A stretch of DNA of 64,000 nt from Cellulomonas sp. Leaf334 (GTDB lineage: Bacteria; Actinomycetota; Actinomycetes; Actinomycetales; Cellulomonadaceae): NCBI RefSeq assembly GCF_001424195.1, contig NZ_LMOO01000005.1, positions 694,541 through 758,540 on the forward strand, read 5' to 3'. The notes under the pieces are model-generated. The model had not been told where the DNA came from. It saw only the letters and a program-made list of their open reading frames with translations, and ran no database searches. The position numbers were made by a program, and so were the translations under genes. This document shows, one piece after another, positions 33,080-42,600 of the stretch (its first letter is position 1; each line of letters starts with the position of its first letter).

Positions 33080-33982
33080 ATGACGATCTGGGACGCGTTG
33101 CAGGCGCTCGTCCGCCGCTGGTACGTGCTGGTCGGCGCCGTCCTCATCGGTCTGCTCGCCAGCTACGTCGCCGTCTCCGCCGAGGGTGCCTACTGGTCGA
33201 AGGCGGAGGTCACGTTCCTGGCGCCGACGAGCGCGATCAACCCCAACGCGCTGCGCGTCACCTCCAGCGACCTCATCATCGCCGCGGGAGCCGTGGCGAA
33301 GCGCGTGAACGGGAACGCGACGTGGAACCAGATGGCCGACCCCGCGGCCACGATCGTCGGCCAGGGCATCCTGGACGGGTCGCAGGTCAAGCTCCCTGAC
33401 CACGGGGGCCAGTGGTCGCGCGTGTACCCGCGGCAGGTGCTCGACGTCCAGGTGAGCGGTCCGACGGCGGACATCGTCCGCTTGCGTCGCACGCAGATCA
33501 TCGACCGCATCGACGCCGAGCTGGCGGTCCTGCAGGAGGGTGTCGCGCCGTCGGACCGGATCACGACGGCGGTCGTCCCGGCTGCGCCGGCGATCATCTA
33601 CGTCCACGGCAGCAAGGTCCGCGCGCTCGCGATGATCTGGATCCTGGTCGGGGTCGGCGTGCTCGCCGCGATCCAGATCCTCGAGCCGCGCACCGCCCGG
33701 CAGCCGTGGTCCGGCGCCGTCCCCGCGTCCGTTCTCGGCGGGGCGTCCGGGGCCGGATGGTTGCGGCCGTGGTCACCTGTGACCCGGCGCCCCCGGCGGG
33801 GGAGACGTCCCGACGTGCCGCCGGAAGGGAACCCTGCCGGGATCGGGTGGACCACGGCGGTCGCCGCGGCGGACGGCCGGCGGCGTCCTGCTACCGAGCC
33901 GGCAGGGCTCAGCCGCCGGCACGGGCGTGAAGCGCCCCGCGGATCAGCGCGGCGCGCTGAGCGCCGACCCGGCCGTACGTGA
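33080..33982 (+). CDS. Second Wzz-like protein with unusual basic C-terminus
   Basis: 300 residues, GGAGG before the ATG. Membrane segment 1 (RRWYVLVGAVLIGLLASYVAV, about 12-32), an extracytoplasmic region with SKAEVTFLAPTSAINPNAL, and membrane segment 2 (ALAMIWILVGVGVLAAIQILE, about 182-202). This is the two-pass Wzz topology without a kinase. From about residue 215 the sequence turns Arg/Pro/Gly-rich and the last 74 bases overlap the convergent glycosyltransferase at 33909. The tail may be a real low-complexity end or the result of a lost stop or frameshift near 33700-33800. Confidence 0.68.
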   Translation: MTIWDALQALVRRWYVLVGAVLIGLLASYVAVSAEGAYWSKAEVTFLAPTSAINPNALRVTSSDLIIAAGAVAKRVNGNATWNQMADPAATIVGQGILDGSQVKLPDHGGQWSRVYPRQVLDVQVSGPTADIVRLRRTQIIDRIDAELAVLQEGVAPSDRITTAVVPAAPAIIYVHGSKVRALAMIWILVGVGVLAAIQILEPRTARQPWSGAVPASVLGGASGAGWLRPWSPVTRRPRRGRRPDVPPEGNPAGIGWTTAVAAADGRRRPATEPAGLSRRHGREAPRGSARRAERRPGRT

Positions 33983-35078
33983 ACCCTCCGGCGGCCGCGC
34001 GGGCGGTCGCGGCGTAGGTCGCACGGGTCCGGGCGTCCTCGGCCAGCAACCGGATCGCCGCGGCGATCTGCGCGACCGAGCCGGGCTCGACCACGACGCC
34101 CGTGCGCCCGTCCTCGACCAGCCGCGCGGCCCCCATCGGCGTCGTGACCACGGGGAGGCCGCAGGCGGCCGCCTCGTACGTCACCTGGGGGCCGCCCTCC
34201 TCCCAGGTGGGGAACACGAAGACGTCCGACCCGGAGTACAGCGCGGCGGGGTTCGGGACGTAGCCGGACAGGCGGACGCGGCCCGAGCGGGTGTGCGCCT
34301 CGACCAGCCCGCGGATCTCGTCGTCCACCGCGCCCACCAGCACGAGCTCACCCTCGACGTCGAGCGACGCCCAGGCCTCGAGCAGCTCGGGGACACCCTT
34401 GCGCACGCCGATGCGACCGACGAACACGGCCCGGAACCCGGGCGACCTGTCGACGGGCGCGTCGAGGTCGAACCGCTCGGGCACCCAGCCGAACGACGTC
34501 CGCAGGATCTGCTCGGGCCGGACGTCGAGGGCGAGGAGCGACCGTTCGACCTCGGGGTTCGACGCGAAGTAGTAGTCGTAGAGCCGGAGCTCGGCCGTCT
34601 CGCCCTCGATCACGTCACGGGTCACCCCGTGCGTGGGCGGCAGGCCGAGCCGGGCGTACGCGGCGTCGAGGATGGGCCCGGAGGTCGCGCAGGCGGAGTT
34701 GATCATCTCCCGCACCGTGACGATGCCCCGGTCGCGGGCCGCCTCGACGGCGGAGGCCGGGCTGCCGGGCCAGAAGTGCGCGACGGTCGTGCGCGGGTCC
34801 GCGGCGCCGACGGCGCGGCGGAACTGCCCGTCGAGCAGGCGCAGCGCAGGCGCCTCGACGTGGCGCCACGGGAGCCGGCTGGTCACGGCGGGGACGGGCG
34901 CGCGCACCGTCACGCCGTCGGGCGGGGCGCTCCGGACGCGGCCCGCGTGGACCTCGGTCCGGATCCCCGCCGCCGCCATCCCGCCGGCGATCTGCGCGCA
35001 GCTCTCGGCCGGCCCGCGGCCGCTGAACGAGTACGGCGCGTACACCAGGCAGCGGACCTCGCCCGTCGTCGGCCTCAT
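33909..35078 (-). CDS. Glycosyltransferase, GT4
   Basis: 389 residues from ATG at 35078. CLVYAPYSFSGRGPAESCAQIAGGM at the N-terminus, VFVGRIGVRKGVPELLEAWASL opening the C-terminal Rossmann domain, VRLSGYVPNPAALYSGSDVFVFPTWEEGGPQVTYEA with the conserved EEGxxxxxxEA donor motif, and ACGLPVVTTPMGA. Clear GT-B retaining enzyme. Last gene of the minus-strand operon 38163-33909; its ATG overlaps the upstream stop by 4 bases. Confidence 0.92.
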   Translation of the reverse strand: MRPTTGEVRCLVYAPYSFSGRGPAESCAQIAGGMAAAGIRTEVHAGRVRSAPPDGVTVRAPVPAVTSRLPWRHVEAPALRLLDGQFRRAVGAADPRTTVAHFWPGSPASAVEAARDRGIVTVREMINSACATSGPILDAAYARLGLPPTHGVTRDVIEGETAELRLYDYYFASNPEVERSLLALDVRPEQILRTSFGWVPERFDLDAPVDRSPGFRAVFVGRIGVRKGVPELLEAWASLDVEGELVLVGAVDDEIRGLVEAHTRSGRVRLSGYVPNPAALYSGSDVFVFPTWEEGGPQVTYEAAACGLPVVTTPMGAARLVEDGRTGVVVEPGSVAQIAAAIRLLAEDARTRATYAATARAAAGGFTYGRVGAQRAALIRGALHARAGG

Positions 35079-36097
35079 CCCACCACCGCCGGTGACCACG
35101 CCCCGGGGATCAGGACCGCCGGGGTGGCGTCGGACGTCGTGCCCACCGCCCACACGTCGGTGGTGCCCGGCACGTCCGCGCGGGGCAGCCCGTACAGGAG
35201 GGTGTCGTCGTCGAGCCACGCCGCCTGGTCGTCGACGCCGCGCGTGGCCGGGAGCTGCGTCTCGGCGCCGGTGGCCAGGTCGAGCACGGCGAGCGCCCAG
35301 ACCGGCTGCCCGCCCGCGTGGTCGACGACCTTCTTGTACGCGACCCGCGTCCCGTCCGGCGAGATCGACGGGCACTCCGCGTCCTCGCGCACCGACGTGA
35401 GCGTCCGGTCGCGCAGCGACCCGCGGACCAGCCACGTCCTCCCGGCCGACTGCGAGGCGGCCGTCGCGTAGAACTCGTCGTCCCCGACGAACGTCACCCC
35501 CCAGATGTTGCGGTCGGCGGCGGTGAACGGCTCGCCGTCGACGGTCAGCGCGTAGTCCTCGACGTTGCCCAGCGACGTGCCGTCGGCGCGGTGGATCTCG
35601 GTGAGGGTCGAGAAGCCGACGGTCGCGTAGGAGTGGCCGGTGACGAACGACGTCGTCGCGACCAGGGTGCCGTCGTCGGACATCCGGGTGCGGCTCGGGA
35701 TGCCGGGCAGGCCCCACGTGTCGACGGCCTGCCAGCCGGCGTCGAGCACCTCGGCCTCCCAGCGGGTCGCGATGCCGGCGATCGTCCGCAGGCAGGAGGC
35801 GGCCGGGCCGGCGACGTCGACCCGGTCGCAGGCGACGTCGGTGAACGCGCGCGGGCCGCCGGGGTCGTCGAGCGGCACCGCGGCGACGAGGCCGTACTCG
35901 TTGCCGGGCAGCGTGGACCGGAACACGATGTGCGGTGCGTCGAGCACGGCGTCGAGGGCCGTGGACGAGACGGGAGGCGCGGACTCGGTCGCGGCGCGGT
36001 CCGCCCGCCAGGCAGCGACCGCGTACCCGCCCATCCCGAGCACGGCCACGACCGTGATGGCGACCAGGATCGCGACGCGCGGCTGCACGCGCCTCAC
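35075..36097 (-). CDS. Membrane-anchored TolB/PD40-type beta-propeller-like protein
   Basis: 340 residues from GTG at 36097 overlapping the MFS gene stop (GTGA). One N-terminal membrane segment (VAILVAITVVAVLGMGGYAVAAW, about 7-29) is followed by an extracytoplasmic region with repeated strands of the WD40-like/TolB kind: DDGTLVATTSFVTG, DAECPSISPDGTRVAYKK, WALAVLDLATGAETQLPA, QAAWLDDDTLLYGL. The SPDGTRVAY segment is the hallmark of PD40 repeats. Function unknown; between a transporter and a glycosyltransferase it may sense or bind surface polymer. Confidence 0.7.
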   Translation of the reverse strand: MRRVQPRVAILVAITVVAVLGMGGYAVAAWRADRAATESAPPVSSTALDAVLDAPHIVFRSTLPGNEYGLVAAVPLDDPGGPRAFTDVACDRVDVAGPAASCLRTIAGIATRWEAEVLDAGWQAVDTWGLPGIPSRTRMSDDGTLVATTSFVTGHSYATVGFSTLTEIHRADGTSLGNVEDYALTVDGEPFTAADRNIWGVTFVGDDEFYATAASQSAGRTWLVRGSLRDRTLTSVREDAECPSISPDGTRVAYKKVVDHAGGQPVWALAVLDLATGAETQLPATRGVDDQAAWLDDDTLLYGLPRADVPGTTDVWAVGTTSDATPAVLIPGAWSPAVVG

Positions 36098-37464
36098 CGG
36101 CCGTCCCCGGCGTCCACGAGCTCCGGGACGGGGGCGTCGAGCCCGCGCACGACGTACCAGGCGACCGGGACCGCGCACGCGAGGAGGACCGCGACCGAGA
36201 GGATCGCGGGCCCGCGACCCACGGTGAACCACAGGAGGCCGAAGAGGGCGGACGACGCCATACGCGCGACGGCGACCACGGTCTGCGCGGTGCCGATGGC
36301 GGCGGCGCGGACGTTGGGAGCGGCACGACGTCCGACGAGGGCGGCGAGGACGCCGTCGGTCGCGGCGTAGAACAGCCCCAGCAGGAGGAGGGCTGCGACC
36401 GTGGTCACGGCGGAGGCGGTCGCGACGCCCGCGCAGACGTACGCGACCACGAGGGCCGCGTGGCCCCAGACGAAGACCCGGGCCCGGCCCACCCGGTCCG
36501 CGAGCCGGCCGACGGGGATCGCCAGGGCCATGTAGGCGACGTTGGTGCCGACGTACAGCAGCGGGAACCACTGCGTCGCGAACCCGTCGCGGGCCTGCAG
36601 GGACAGGTAGATGAAGCCGTCGCCGACCGTGAGCAGGGCGAGGATCCCGGCCATGACGAAGACGCGGCGCAGGCCCGGCTCCCGGAGGAACGACCAGCTG
36701 AACGGCCGCCCGGCGGGCTCGAGCCCCGGGATGTCGCAGCTGCAGCCCTTGCACTTGGGCAGCTTGCGGGCCTCGCGCGACCGGTGCTGCGTCAGCCACG
36801 CCGCGCGGCGAGGGCGCAGGTCGGGGACCAGCAGGACGAGTGCAGCGAGCCCGATGACGGCGCAGCCGAACGAGATGACGAACACCGTCTGGTAGCCGTC
36901 GGGGATCAGCCACAGGACCACGAACGCGAGCAGCGGTCCCAGGGCCGCGCCGATCGTGTCGAGCGTGCGGTGCACCCCGAACGACCGGCCGAGCGTGCGC
37001 GGGTCGGACGACGCGGTGATCATCGCGTCGCGCGGCGCGGTGCGGATGCCCTTGCCGATGCGGTCGACCGCCACGATGGCCGTCACGGCGGCGAAGCTGC
37101 TGGCGACGAGGAGGACCCCGCGCGTCACGGCCGACAGCCCGTACCCGACCACGGCGACCCACTTCGGGTGGTCGCCCTTGTCCGCCGCCCAACCGCCCGC
37201 GATCCGGACCAGCGCGCTGGCACCCTGCATGAGGCCGTCGACGAAGCCGTAGGCGAGCGTCGAGAGCCCGAGCGCCGTGGTCAGGTACAGCGGCAGGACC
37301 GCGGCGACGGACTCCGAGGAGATGTCGGTCAGCATGCTGACCACGCCGAGCGTGATGACGACCGACGAGACACGGCCGCGCTTGGCGGCCTTGACGGCGC
37401 GCACCTCCTCCGGTGAGGCGGGGGCGGTGCGGGCAGCGGGCCGGTCGCGCAGGGACAGGTACAC
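36094..37464 (-). CDS. MFS transporter with a cytoplasmic Cys motif
   Basis: 456 residues from GTG at 37464, 12 membrane segments. VVSMLTDISSESVAAVLPLYLTTALG is the N-terminal segment of the MFS subgroup sometimes annotated as nickel-resistance or sugar-like transporters, and DRIGKGIRTAPRDAMI matches its loop 2-3 motif. The central loop contains LPKCKGCSCDIPG, a CxxCxC motif unusual for MFS carriers, suggesting metal or redox sensing. Substrate is unknown. It is in an operon with a lipoprotein, a propeller-like protein and a glycosyltransferase in the EPS locus. Confidence 0.85.
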   Translation of the reverse strand: MYLSLRDRPAARTAPASPEEVRAVKAAKRGRVSSVVITLGVVSMLTDISSESVAAVLPLYLTTALGLSTLAYGFVDGLMQGASALVRIAGGWAADKGDHPKWVAVVGYGLSAVTRGVLLVASSFAAVTAIVAVDRIGKGIRTAPRDAMITASSDPRTLGRSFGVHRTLDTIGAALGPLLAFVVLWLIPDGYQTVFVISFGCAVIGLAALVLLVPDLRPRRAAWLTQHRSREARKLPKCKGCSCDIPGLEPAGRPFSWSFLREPGLRRVFVMAGILALLTVGDGFIYLSLQARDGFATQWFPLLYVGTNVAYMALAIPVGRLADRVGRARVFVWGHAALVVAYVCAGVATASAVTTVAALLLLGLFYAATDGVLAALVGRRAAPNVRAAAIGTAQTVVAVARMASSALFGLLWFTVGRGPAILSVAVLLACAVPVAWYVVRGLDAPVPELVDAGDGR

Positions 37465-37470
37465 CGGCCG

Positions 37471-38163
37471 TCACCCGGCCGTCGTCAGGACGCCGGCGAC
37501 GGAGAGCTCGGTGCCGCCACCGGTGCGCTCGCGCACGGTGAGCACCAGGCCGTCCGGACCGCGCGTGAAGGAGGTGGCGGTGGACCCGGGCAGCGCCGGC
37601 GAGTCGCCGACGGTGAACCCGTCCGCGCTGAGCGCGCCGACGTACGCGGCCTGGACCTCGGCCGGTGCGGAGTCGCTGCTCGCCTGGAGACCGACCTGCA
37701 GCCGGGAGCCCGACGCAGAGACGGAGCTCGACACCACGGTGAGGCCGTCGGGGAGGGGGACGACCGTGGTCGGGAAGCCCTTCACGACCGCGCCGTTCGC
37801 GCTCCCCGTCGCGGGCAGCGGCCCGGTGAGCGAGGGCCCGGGCGGCGCCGTGTCGGGCAGCCCGGACGGTCCGGGCGCCTGGGACGGCAGCATCTCGCCG
37901 GCCAGGACCTGCGCGGCGTCCGCCTCCGACCCCCCGGCGTCCGCGGGGTCGGGGGCCGTCGAGCCGTCCGTGGGTTGGCCCGCCTCGGCGTCACCGGCGC
38001 GGTCGCGCACGGTCGACGAGGACGACGGTGCCGCGTCCTCCGGTGCGGACCCGTGCGACGTGCACCCGGCGGTGGCGCCGAGCACGAGCACGACCGCGAG
38101 CACCACGGCGCGACCGCGGGGGGCGGTTGCGCCTGCTCGGGACGGGCTGTGCGGGGTGGACAT
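37471..38163 (-). CDS. Probable lipoprotein of unknown function
   Basis: 230 residues. N-terminus: positive region, hydrophobic AVVLAVVLVLGATAGC ending at Cys34, a fair lipobox, then a Ser/Asp/Pro-rich spacer (35-110) and a compact C-terminal domain (115-230) with VPLPDGLTVVSSSVSASGSRLQVGLQ. I recognise no family. It opens the minus-strand operon with the MFS transporter (6-base gap). It likely sits on the outer face of the membrane. Confidence 0.7.
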   Translation of the reverse strand: MSTPHSPSRAGATAPRGRAVVLAVVLVLGATAGCTSHGSAPEDAAPSSSSTVRDRAGDAEAGQPTDGSTAPDPADAGGSEADAAQVLAGEMLPSQAPGPSGLPDTAPPGPSLTGPLPATGSANGAVVKGFPTTVVPLPDGLTVVSSSVSASGSRLQVGLQASSDSAPAEVQAAYVGALSADGFTVGDSPALPGSTATSFTRGPDGLVLTVRERTGGGTELSVAGVLTTAG

Positions 38164-38224
38164 CGGCGACCTCGGCGGGGTGGTGGGGTCCAGCGGATCG
38201 ACGACCGACCAAAGCGCCAGAAAC

Positions 38225-38295
38225 CGGACATGCGGAACGTGCTCACGGTACCGACGCGACGACCGGGTCCGGACCGTGCGCGCCCCTTTTCACCC
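38225..38295. promoter_or_regulatory. CGGACAT and TTCACCC elements upstream of the lipoprotein operon
   Basis: CGGACAT (38225-38231) and TTTTCACCC (38287-38295, reading GGGTGAAAA on the minus strand) lie 62-132 bases upstream of the minus-strand start at 38163. GGGTGAAAA is also present at 2741 and 10000. These mark the last EPS transcription unit. Confidence 0.3.
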
Positions 38296-38338
38296 GGGTC
38301 AGAAGGGTGCCGTCACACGTTCGGTCCAGGCGCTCGTG

Positions 38339-39529
38339 TCAGGGGAGAGGCAGCTGGCCGACCACGTGGTCGGCGATCTCCAGGGCGCACGTCGCCGCCG
38401 GGGACGGGGCGTTGAGCACGTGGACCTGCCGTGCCGTGCGCTGCAGGAGGAAGTCGTCGACGAGCCGGCCGTCGCGGGCCATCGCCTGGGCGCGCACGCC
38501 TGCCGGGGACGGCACCAGGTCGTCCGGCACGATCGCGGGCACCAGAGCCGCCAGGCTGTGCGCGAACGCGCGCCGGGACACGGACCGCACCACCTCGCGG
38601 GCACCGGGCACGAGGTTGCGCACCCCCATGCGCCAGAGGCCGGGCCACGTGAGGGCGTCGGCGGTGTCGCGCACGTCGATGTCGCGCCAGGTGTACCCCT
38701 CGCGGGCGAGCGCCAGGACCGCGTTGGGCCCGGCGTGCACACCACCGCCGACCATGCGGGTCAGGTGCACGCCGAGGAACGGGAACCGCGGGTCCGGCAC
38801 GGGGTAGACGAGGCCGTTCACCAGCTCGGCGGCGGTCGCGGAGAGCTCGAAGTACTCGCCCCGGAACGGCACGATCCGCGCGCCCGGGTCGAGGCCGCAG
38901 GCGCGGGCGACGCGGTCGGCGTGCAGACCGGCGCAGGCGACGACGGCGTCCGCGCGCAGCTCGGAGGTGGCGCCCAGGCGCTCGAGCTCCAGGTGCACGC
39001 CGTCGGCGGACTCGGTGGCGGCGACGACGCGGGTCCCGAACCGGACCTCGCCCTCGCCCGCCGAGACCTGGGCGGCCAGCGCCCGGCAGACGCCCGTGTA
39101 GTCGATGATCCCGGTGCTCTCCACCCACAGCGCGTCGACGCAGGCGACGTGCGGTTCGCGCTCGCGGGCGCCGGACCGGCCCACCAGCTGCGCCGGGACA
39201 CCGTTCGCGCGGGCGCGCTCGGCGAGGCGGTGCAGCCCGGCCACCTGGTCGGGCGTCGTCGCGACGACGAGCTTGCCGGTGATCTCCACATCGACGCCGT
39301 GCTCGCGGGCGTACGCGGTCATGCTGCGCTGCCCGGCGACCGACATGCGCGCCTTCAGGCTGCCCGGCGTGTAGTAGAGGCCGGAGTGGATCACGCCGGA
39401 GTTCCGGCCGGTCTGGTGCAGCGCGACGGACTGCTCCTTCTCGAGCACCGTCACGCGGTGCCCGTCGCCCGTGAGGCGTGCCGCCACCGCGAGGCCGACG
39501 ATCCCGGCCCCGACCACCACCACGTGCAC
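38339..39529 (-). CDS. lhgO: L-2-hydroxyglutarate oxidase-like FAD enzyme
   Basis: 396 residues from GTG at 39529, since AGGAG is 6 bases upstream of it and directly abuts the ATG at 39535. DAO-fold: VVVVGAGIVGLAVAARL (FAD-binding GxGxxG), VTVLEKEQSVALHQTGRNSGVIHSGLYYTPGSLKA (the Q-TGRNSGVIHSGLYY stretch is diagnostic of LhgO/YgaF), and FPFLGVHLTRMVGGGVHAGPNAVLAL near the C-terminus. It oxidises L-2-hydroxyglutarate to 2-oxoglutarate, passing electrons to the membrane quinone pool in E. coli. A very long open frame continuing upstream through mfd on this strand is antisense shadow. Confidence 0.9.
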   Translation of the reverse strand: MHVVVVGAGIVGLAVAARLTGDGHRVTVLEKEQSVALHQTGRNSGVIHSGLYYTPGSLKARMSVAGQRSMTAYAREHGVDVEITGKLVVATTPDQVAGLHRLAERARANGVPAQLVGRSGAREREPHVACVDALWVESTGIIDYTGVCRALAAQVSAGEGEVRFGTRVVAATESADGVHLELERLGATSELRADAVVACAGLHADRVARACGLDPGARIVPFRGEYFELSATAAELVNGLVYPVPDPRFPFLGVHLTRMVGGGVHAGPNAVLALAREGYTWRDIDVRDTADALTWPGLWRMGVRNLVPGAREVVRSVSRRAFAHSLAALVPAIVPDDLVPSPAGVRAQAMARDGRLVDDFLLQRTARQVHVLNAPSPAATCALEIADHVVGQLPLP

Positions 39530-39679
39530 GCCCATCTCCTGATCCTCGGCCGGTCGTCCTGCGCGCAGGCTAGCGGTCGCATGTCGGCGGCGGCTCGTAG
39601 ACTGGCTGCGCACCCCGGGTCCGACGGATCCGGGGCTGTCGTGCTGCGCCGTCGTGCGCCCCGACCATGCGAAGGAACC

Positions 39680-42600
39680 ATGGATCTCACCGGCCTCCTG
39701 CCCGCCCTGCTCTCCGACCCTGCCGCCGCCGCCGCGGTGGACTCCGTCCGCGCGCGTGGCGAGCTCGACGTGGTCGGCCCCGCCGGCGTGCGTCCGCCCC
39801 TGCTCGCCGCGCTGGCGTCGGGGCGCCCGCTCGTCGTCGTGACCGCCACCGGCCGGGACGCGGACGAGCTGGCTGCCGCGATCCGCTGCTACGTGCCCGC
39901 CGACGACGTCGCGGTGCTGCCGTCCTGGGAGACGCTCCCGCACGAGCGGCTGTCGCCCCGCAGCGACACCGTGGCCCGTCGTCTCGCGGTGTTCCGTCGG
40001 CTCGCGCACCCGGAGACCGAGGGGCACGCCGGGCCGGTCCGGGTGCTCGTCATGCCGGTCCGCGCGATGCTGCAGCCGGTGGTCCAGGGGCTCGGTGAGC
40101 TGGTGCCGGTGTCGATCAGCACCGGGGACCGGGTGGACCTCGCCGACCTCGCGGAGCGGCTCGTCGCCGCGGCGTACACGCGGGTCGACATGGTGGAGAA
40201 GCGCGGCGAGTTCGCGGTGCGCGGCGGGATCATCGACGTGTTCCCGCCGACGGAGGACCACCCGCTGCGCGTCGAGCTGTGGGGCGAGGACGTCGAGGAG
40301 ATCCGGTGGTTCTCCATCGCGGACCAGCGCAGCCTCGAGGTGGCCGACCACGGCGTGTGGGCGCCGCCGTGCCGGGAGATCCTGCTCACCGACGCCGTGC
40401 GCGCCCGCGCGACGGAGCTGATCCCGCAGCTGCCGGGTGCGGTCGACATGCTGGACAAGCTGGCCAACGGCATCGCGGTCGAGGGCATGGAGTCGCTGGC
40501 CCCCGCGCTGGTCGAGTCGATGGTCCCGGTGCTCGACCTGGTGGCCGACGACAGCCTGCTCGTGCTGGTGGACCCGGAGCGCGTGCGCCGTCGTGCGCAC
40601 GACCTCGTCGCGACGACGCAGGAGTTCCTCGCGGCCGCGTGGACGTCCGCGGCGGCCGGTGCGGCGACGCCCCTGGACCTGTCCGCGGCGAGCTTCGCGT
40701 CGTTCGCGGAGATCCGCGCGCTCGCGGCCGTGCGAGGGCTCGGCTGGTGGACGCTGTCGCCGTTCTCGCTGGACGTCGACGCCGCGGAGGCCGCGAAGCC
40801 CGACGACTTCTACGAGGGGGAGACGGGCACCGGCCACACCGCGGCACGCAACGAGGCGCCGCACCTGACCGCGATGGCCGACGACCTCGCGGCGACCGCG
40901 CAGACGGTCGTGATCGCGGCGCGGGACGTCGAGCGGTACCGCGGGGAGGTCGCCCGTGCGGTCGCCGACGTGCGCGTCCTGCAGCAGGCGGGCTGGCGGC
41001 TCGTGCTGGCGACCGAGGGGCACGGCCCCGCGCAGCGGATGGTCGAGCAGCTCAAGGCCGCGGAGGTCCCGGCGCGTCTCGTCGGCACCATCACCGACGA
41101 GCCCGAGGGCGGTGTCGTGCTCGTCGTGCCCGCGCCCGTCGGCCCCGGCTTCGTCGCCGAGGCCCTGCACCTGGCGGTGTTCTCCGAGTCGGACCTCACG
41201 GGCCGTGCGGGCACGTCGACGCGGGACATGCGCAGGATGCCGAGCCGGCGCCGCAACGTCGTCGACCCCCTGCAGCTGCGCCCGCACGACTACGTGGTGC
41301 ACGAGCAGCACGGCGTCGGGCGGTTCGTGGAGCTGGTGCAGCGGACCATCGGCTCGGGCGCCACGGCGGCGACGCGCGAGTACCTCGTGATCGAGTACGC
41401 GTCGAGCAAGCGGGGGCAGCCGGGGGACCGGCTGTTCGTGCCCAGCGACCAGCTGGACCAGGTCACCAAGTACGTGGGTGGCGAGGCGCCGTCGCTGTCC
41501 AAGATGGGCGGCGGCGACTGGGCGAAGACCAAGGGCCGGGCCAAGAAGGCGGTCAAGGAGATCGCCGCGGAGCTCATCCGGCTGTACTCGGCGCGCATGG
41601 CGACCGCGGGGCACGCGTTCGGTCCGGACACACCGTGGCAGCGCGAGCTCGAGGACGCGTTCGCGTACGTCGAGACCCCGGACCAGGCGGCGACGATCGA
41701 CGAGGTCAAGGCCGACATGGAGAAGCCGATCCCGATGGACCGGCTGGTCTGCGGGGACGTCGGCTACGGCAAGACGGAGATCGCCGTGCGGGCCGCGTTC
41801 AAGGCGGTCCAGGACGGCAAGCAGGTGGCGATCCTGGTGCCGACGACGCTCCTGGTGCAGCAGCACCTCGACACGTTCAGCGAGCGGTACAGCGCGTTCC
41901 CGGTGACGGTGAAGGCGCTGAGCCGGTTCCAGTCGCCGAAGGAGTCGAAGGAGGTCGTCGCCGGGCTGTCCGACGGCACGGTCGACGTCGTCATCGGCAC
42001 GCACCGGCTGATCACGGGTGAGGTGCGGTTCAAGGACCTGGGCCTGGTGGTGATCGACGAGGAGCAGCGGTTCGGCGTGGAGCACAAGGAGACGCTCAAG
42101 GCCCTGCGCACCAACGTCGACGTGCTGGCGATGAGCGCGACCCCGATCCCGCGCACGCTGGAGATGGCGGTGACCGGCATCCGCGAGATGTCGACGCTGG
42201 CCACCCCGCCGGAGGAGCGGCACCCCGTCCTGACGTTCGTCGGCGCGTACGACGAGAAGCAGATCAGCGCGGCCATCCGGCGCGAGCTGCTGCGTGAGGG
42301 CCAGGTGTTCTACGTGCACAACAAGGTCGACTCGATCGAGCGGACCGCGTCGCGTCTGATGGAGCTCGTCCCAGAGGCCCGGGTCGCGGTGGCGCACGGG
42401 AAGATGAACGAGCACCAGCTCGAGCAGGTCATCGTCGACTTCTGGGAGAAGCGGTTCGACGTGCTGGTCTGCACGACGATCGTCGAGACCGGGCTGGACA
42501 TCTCCAACGCCAACACGCTCATCCTGGAGCGCGCCGACCTGCTGGGCCTCTCGCAGCTGCACCAGCTGCGCGGCCGCGTCGGCCGCGGCCGCGAGCGCGC

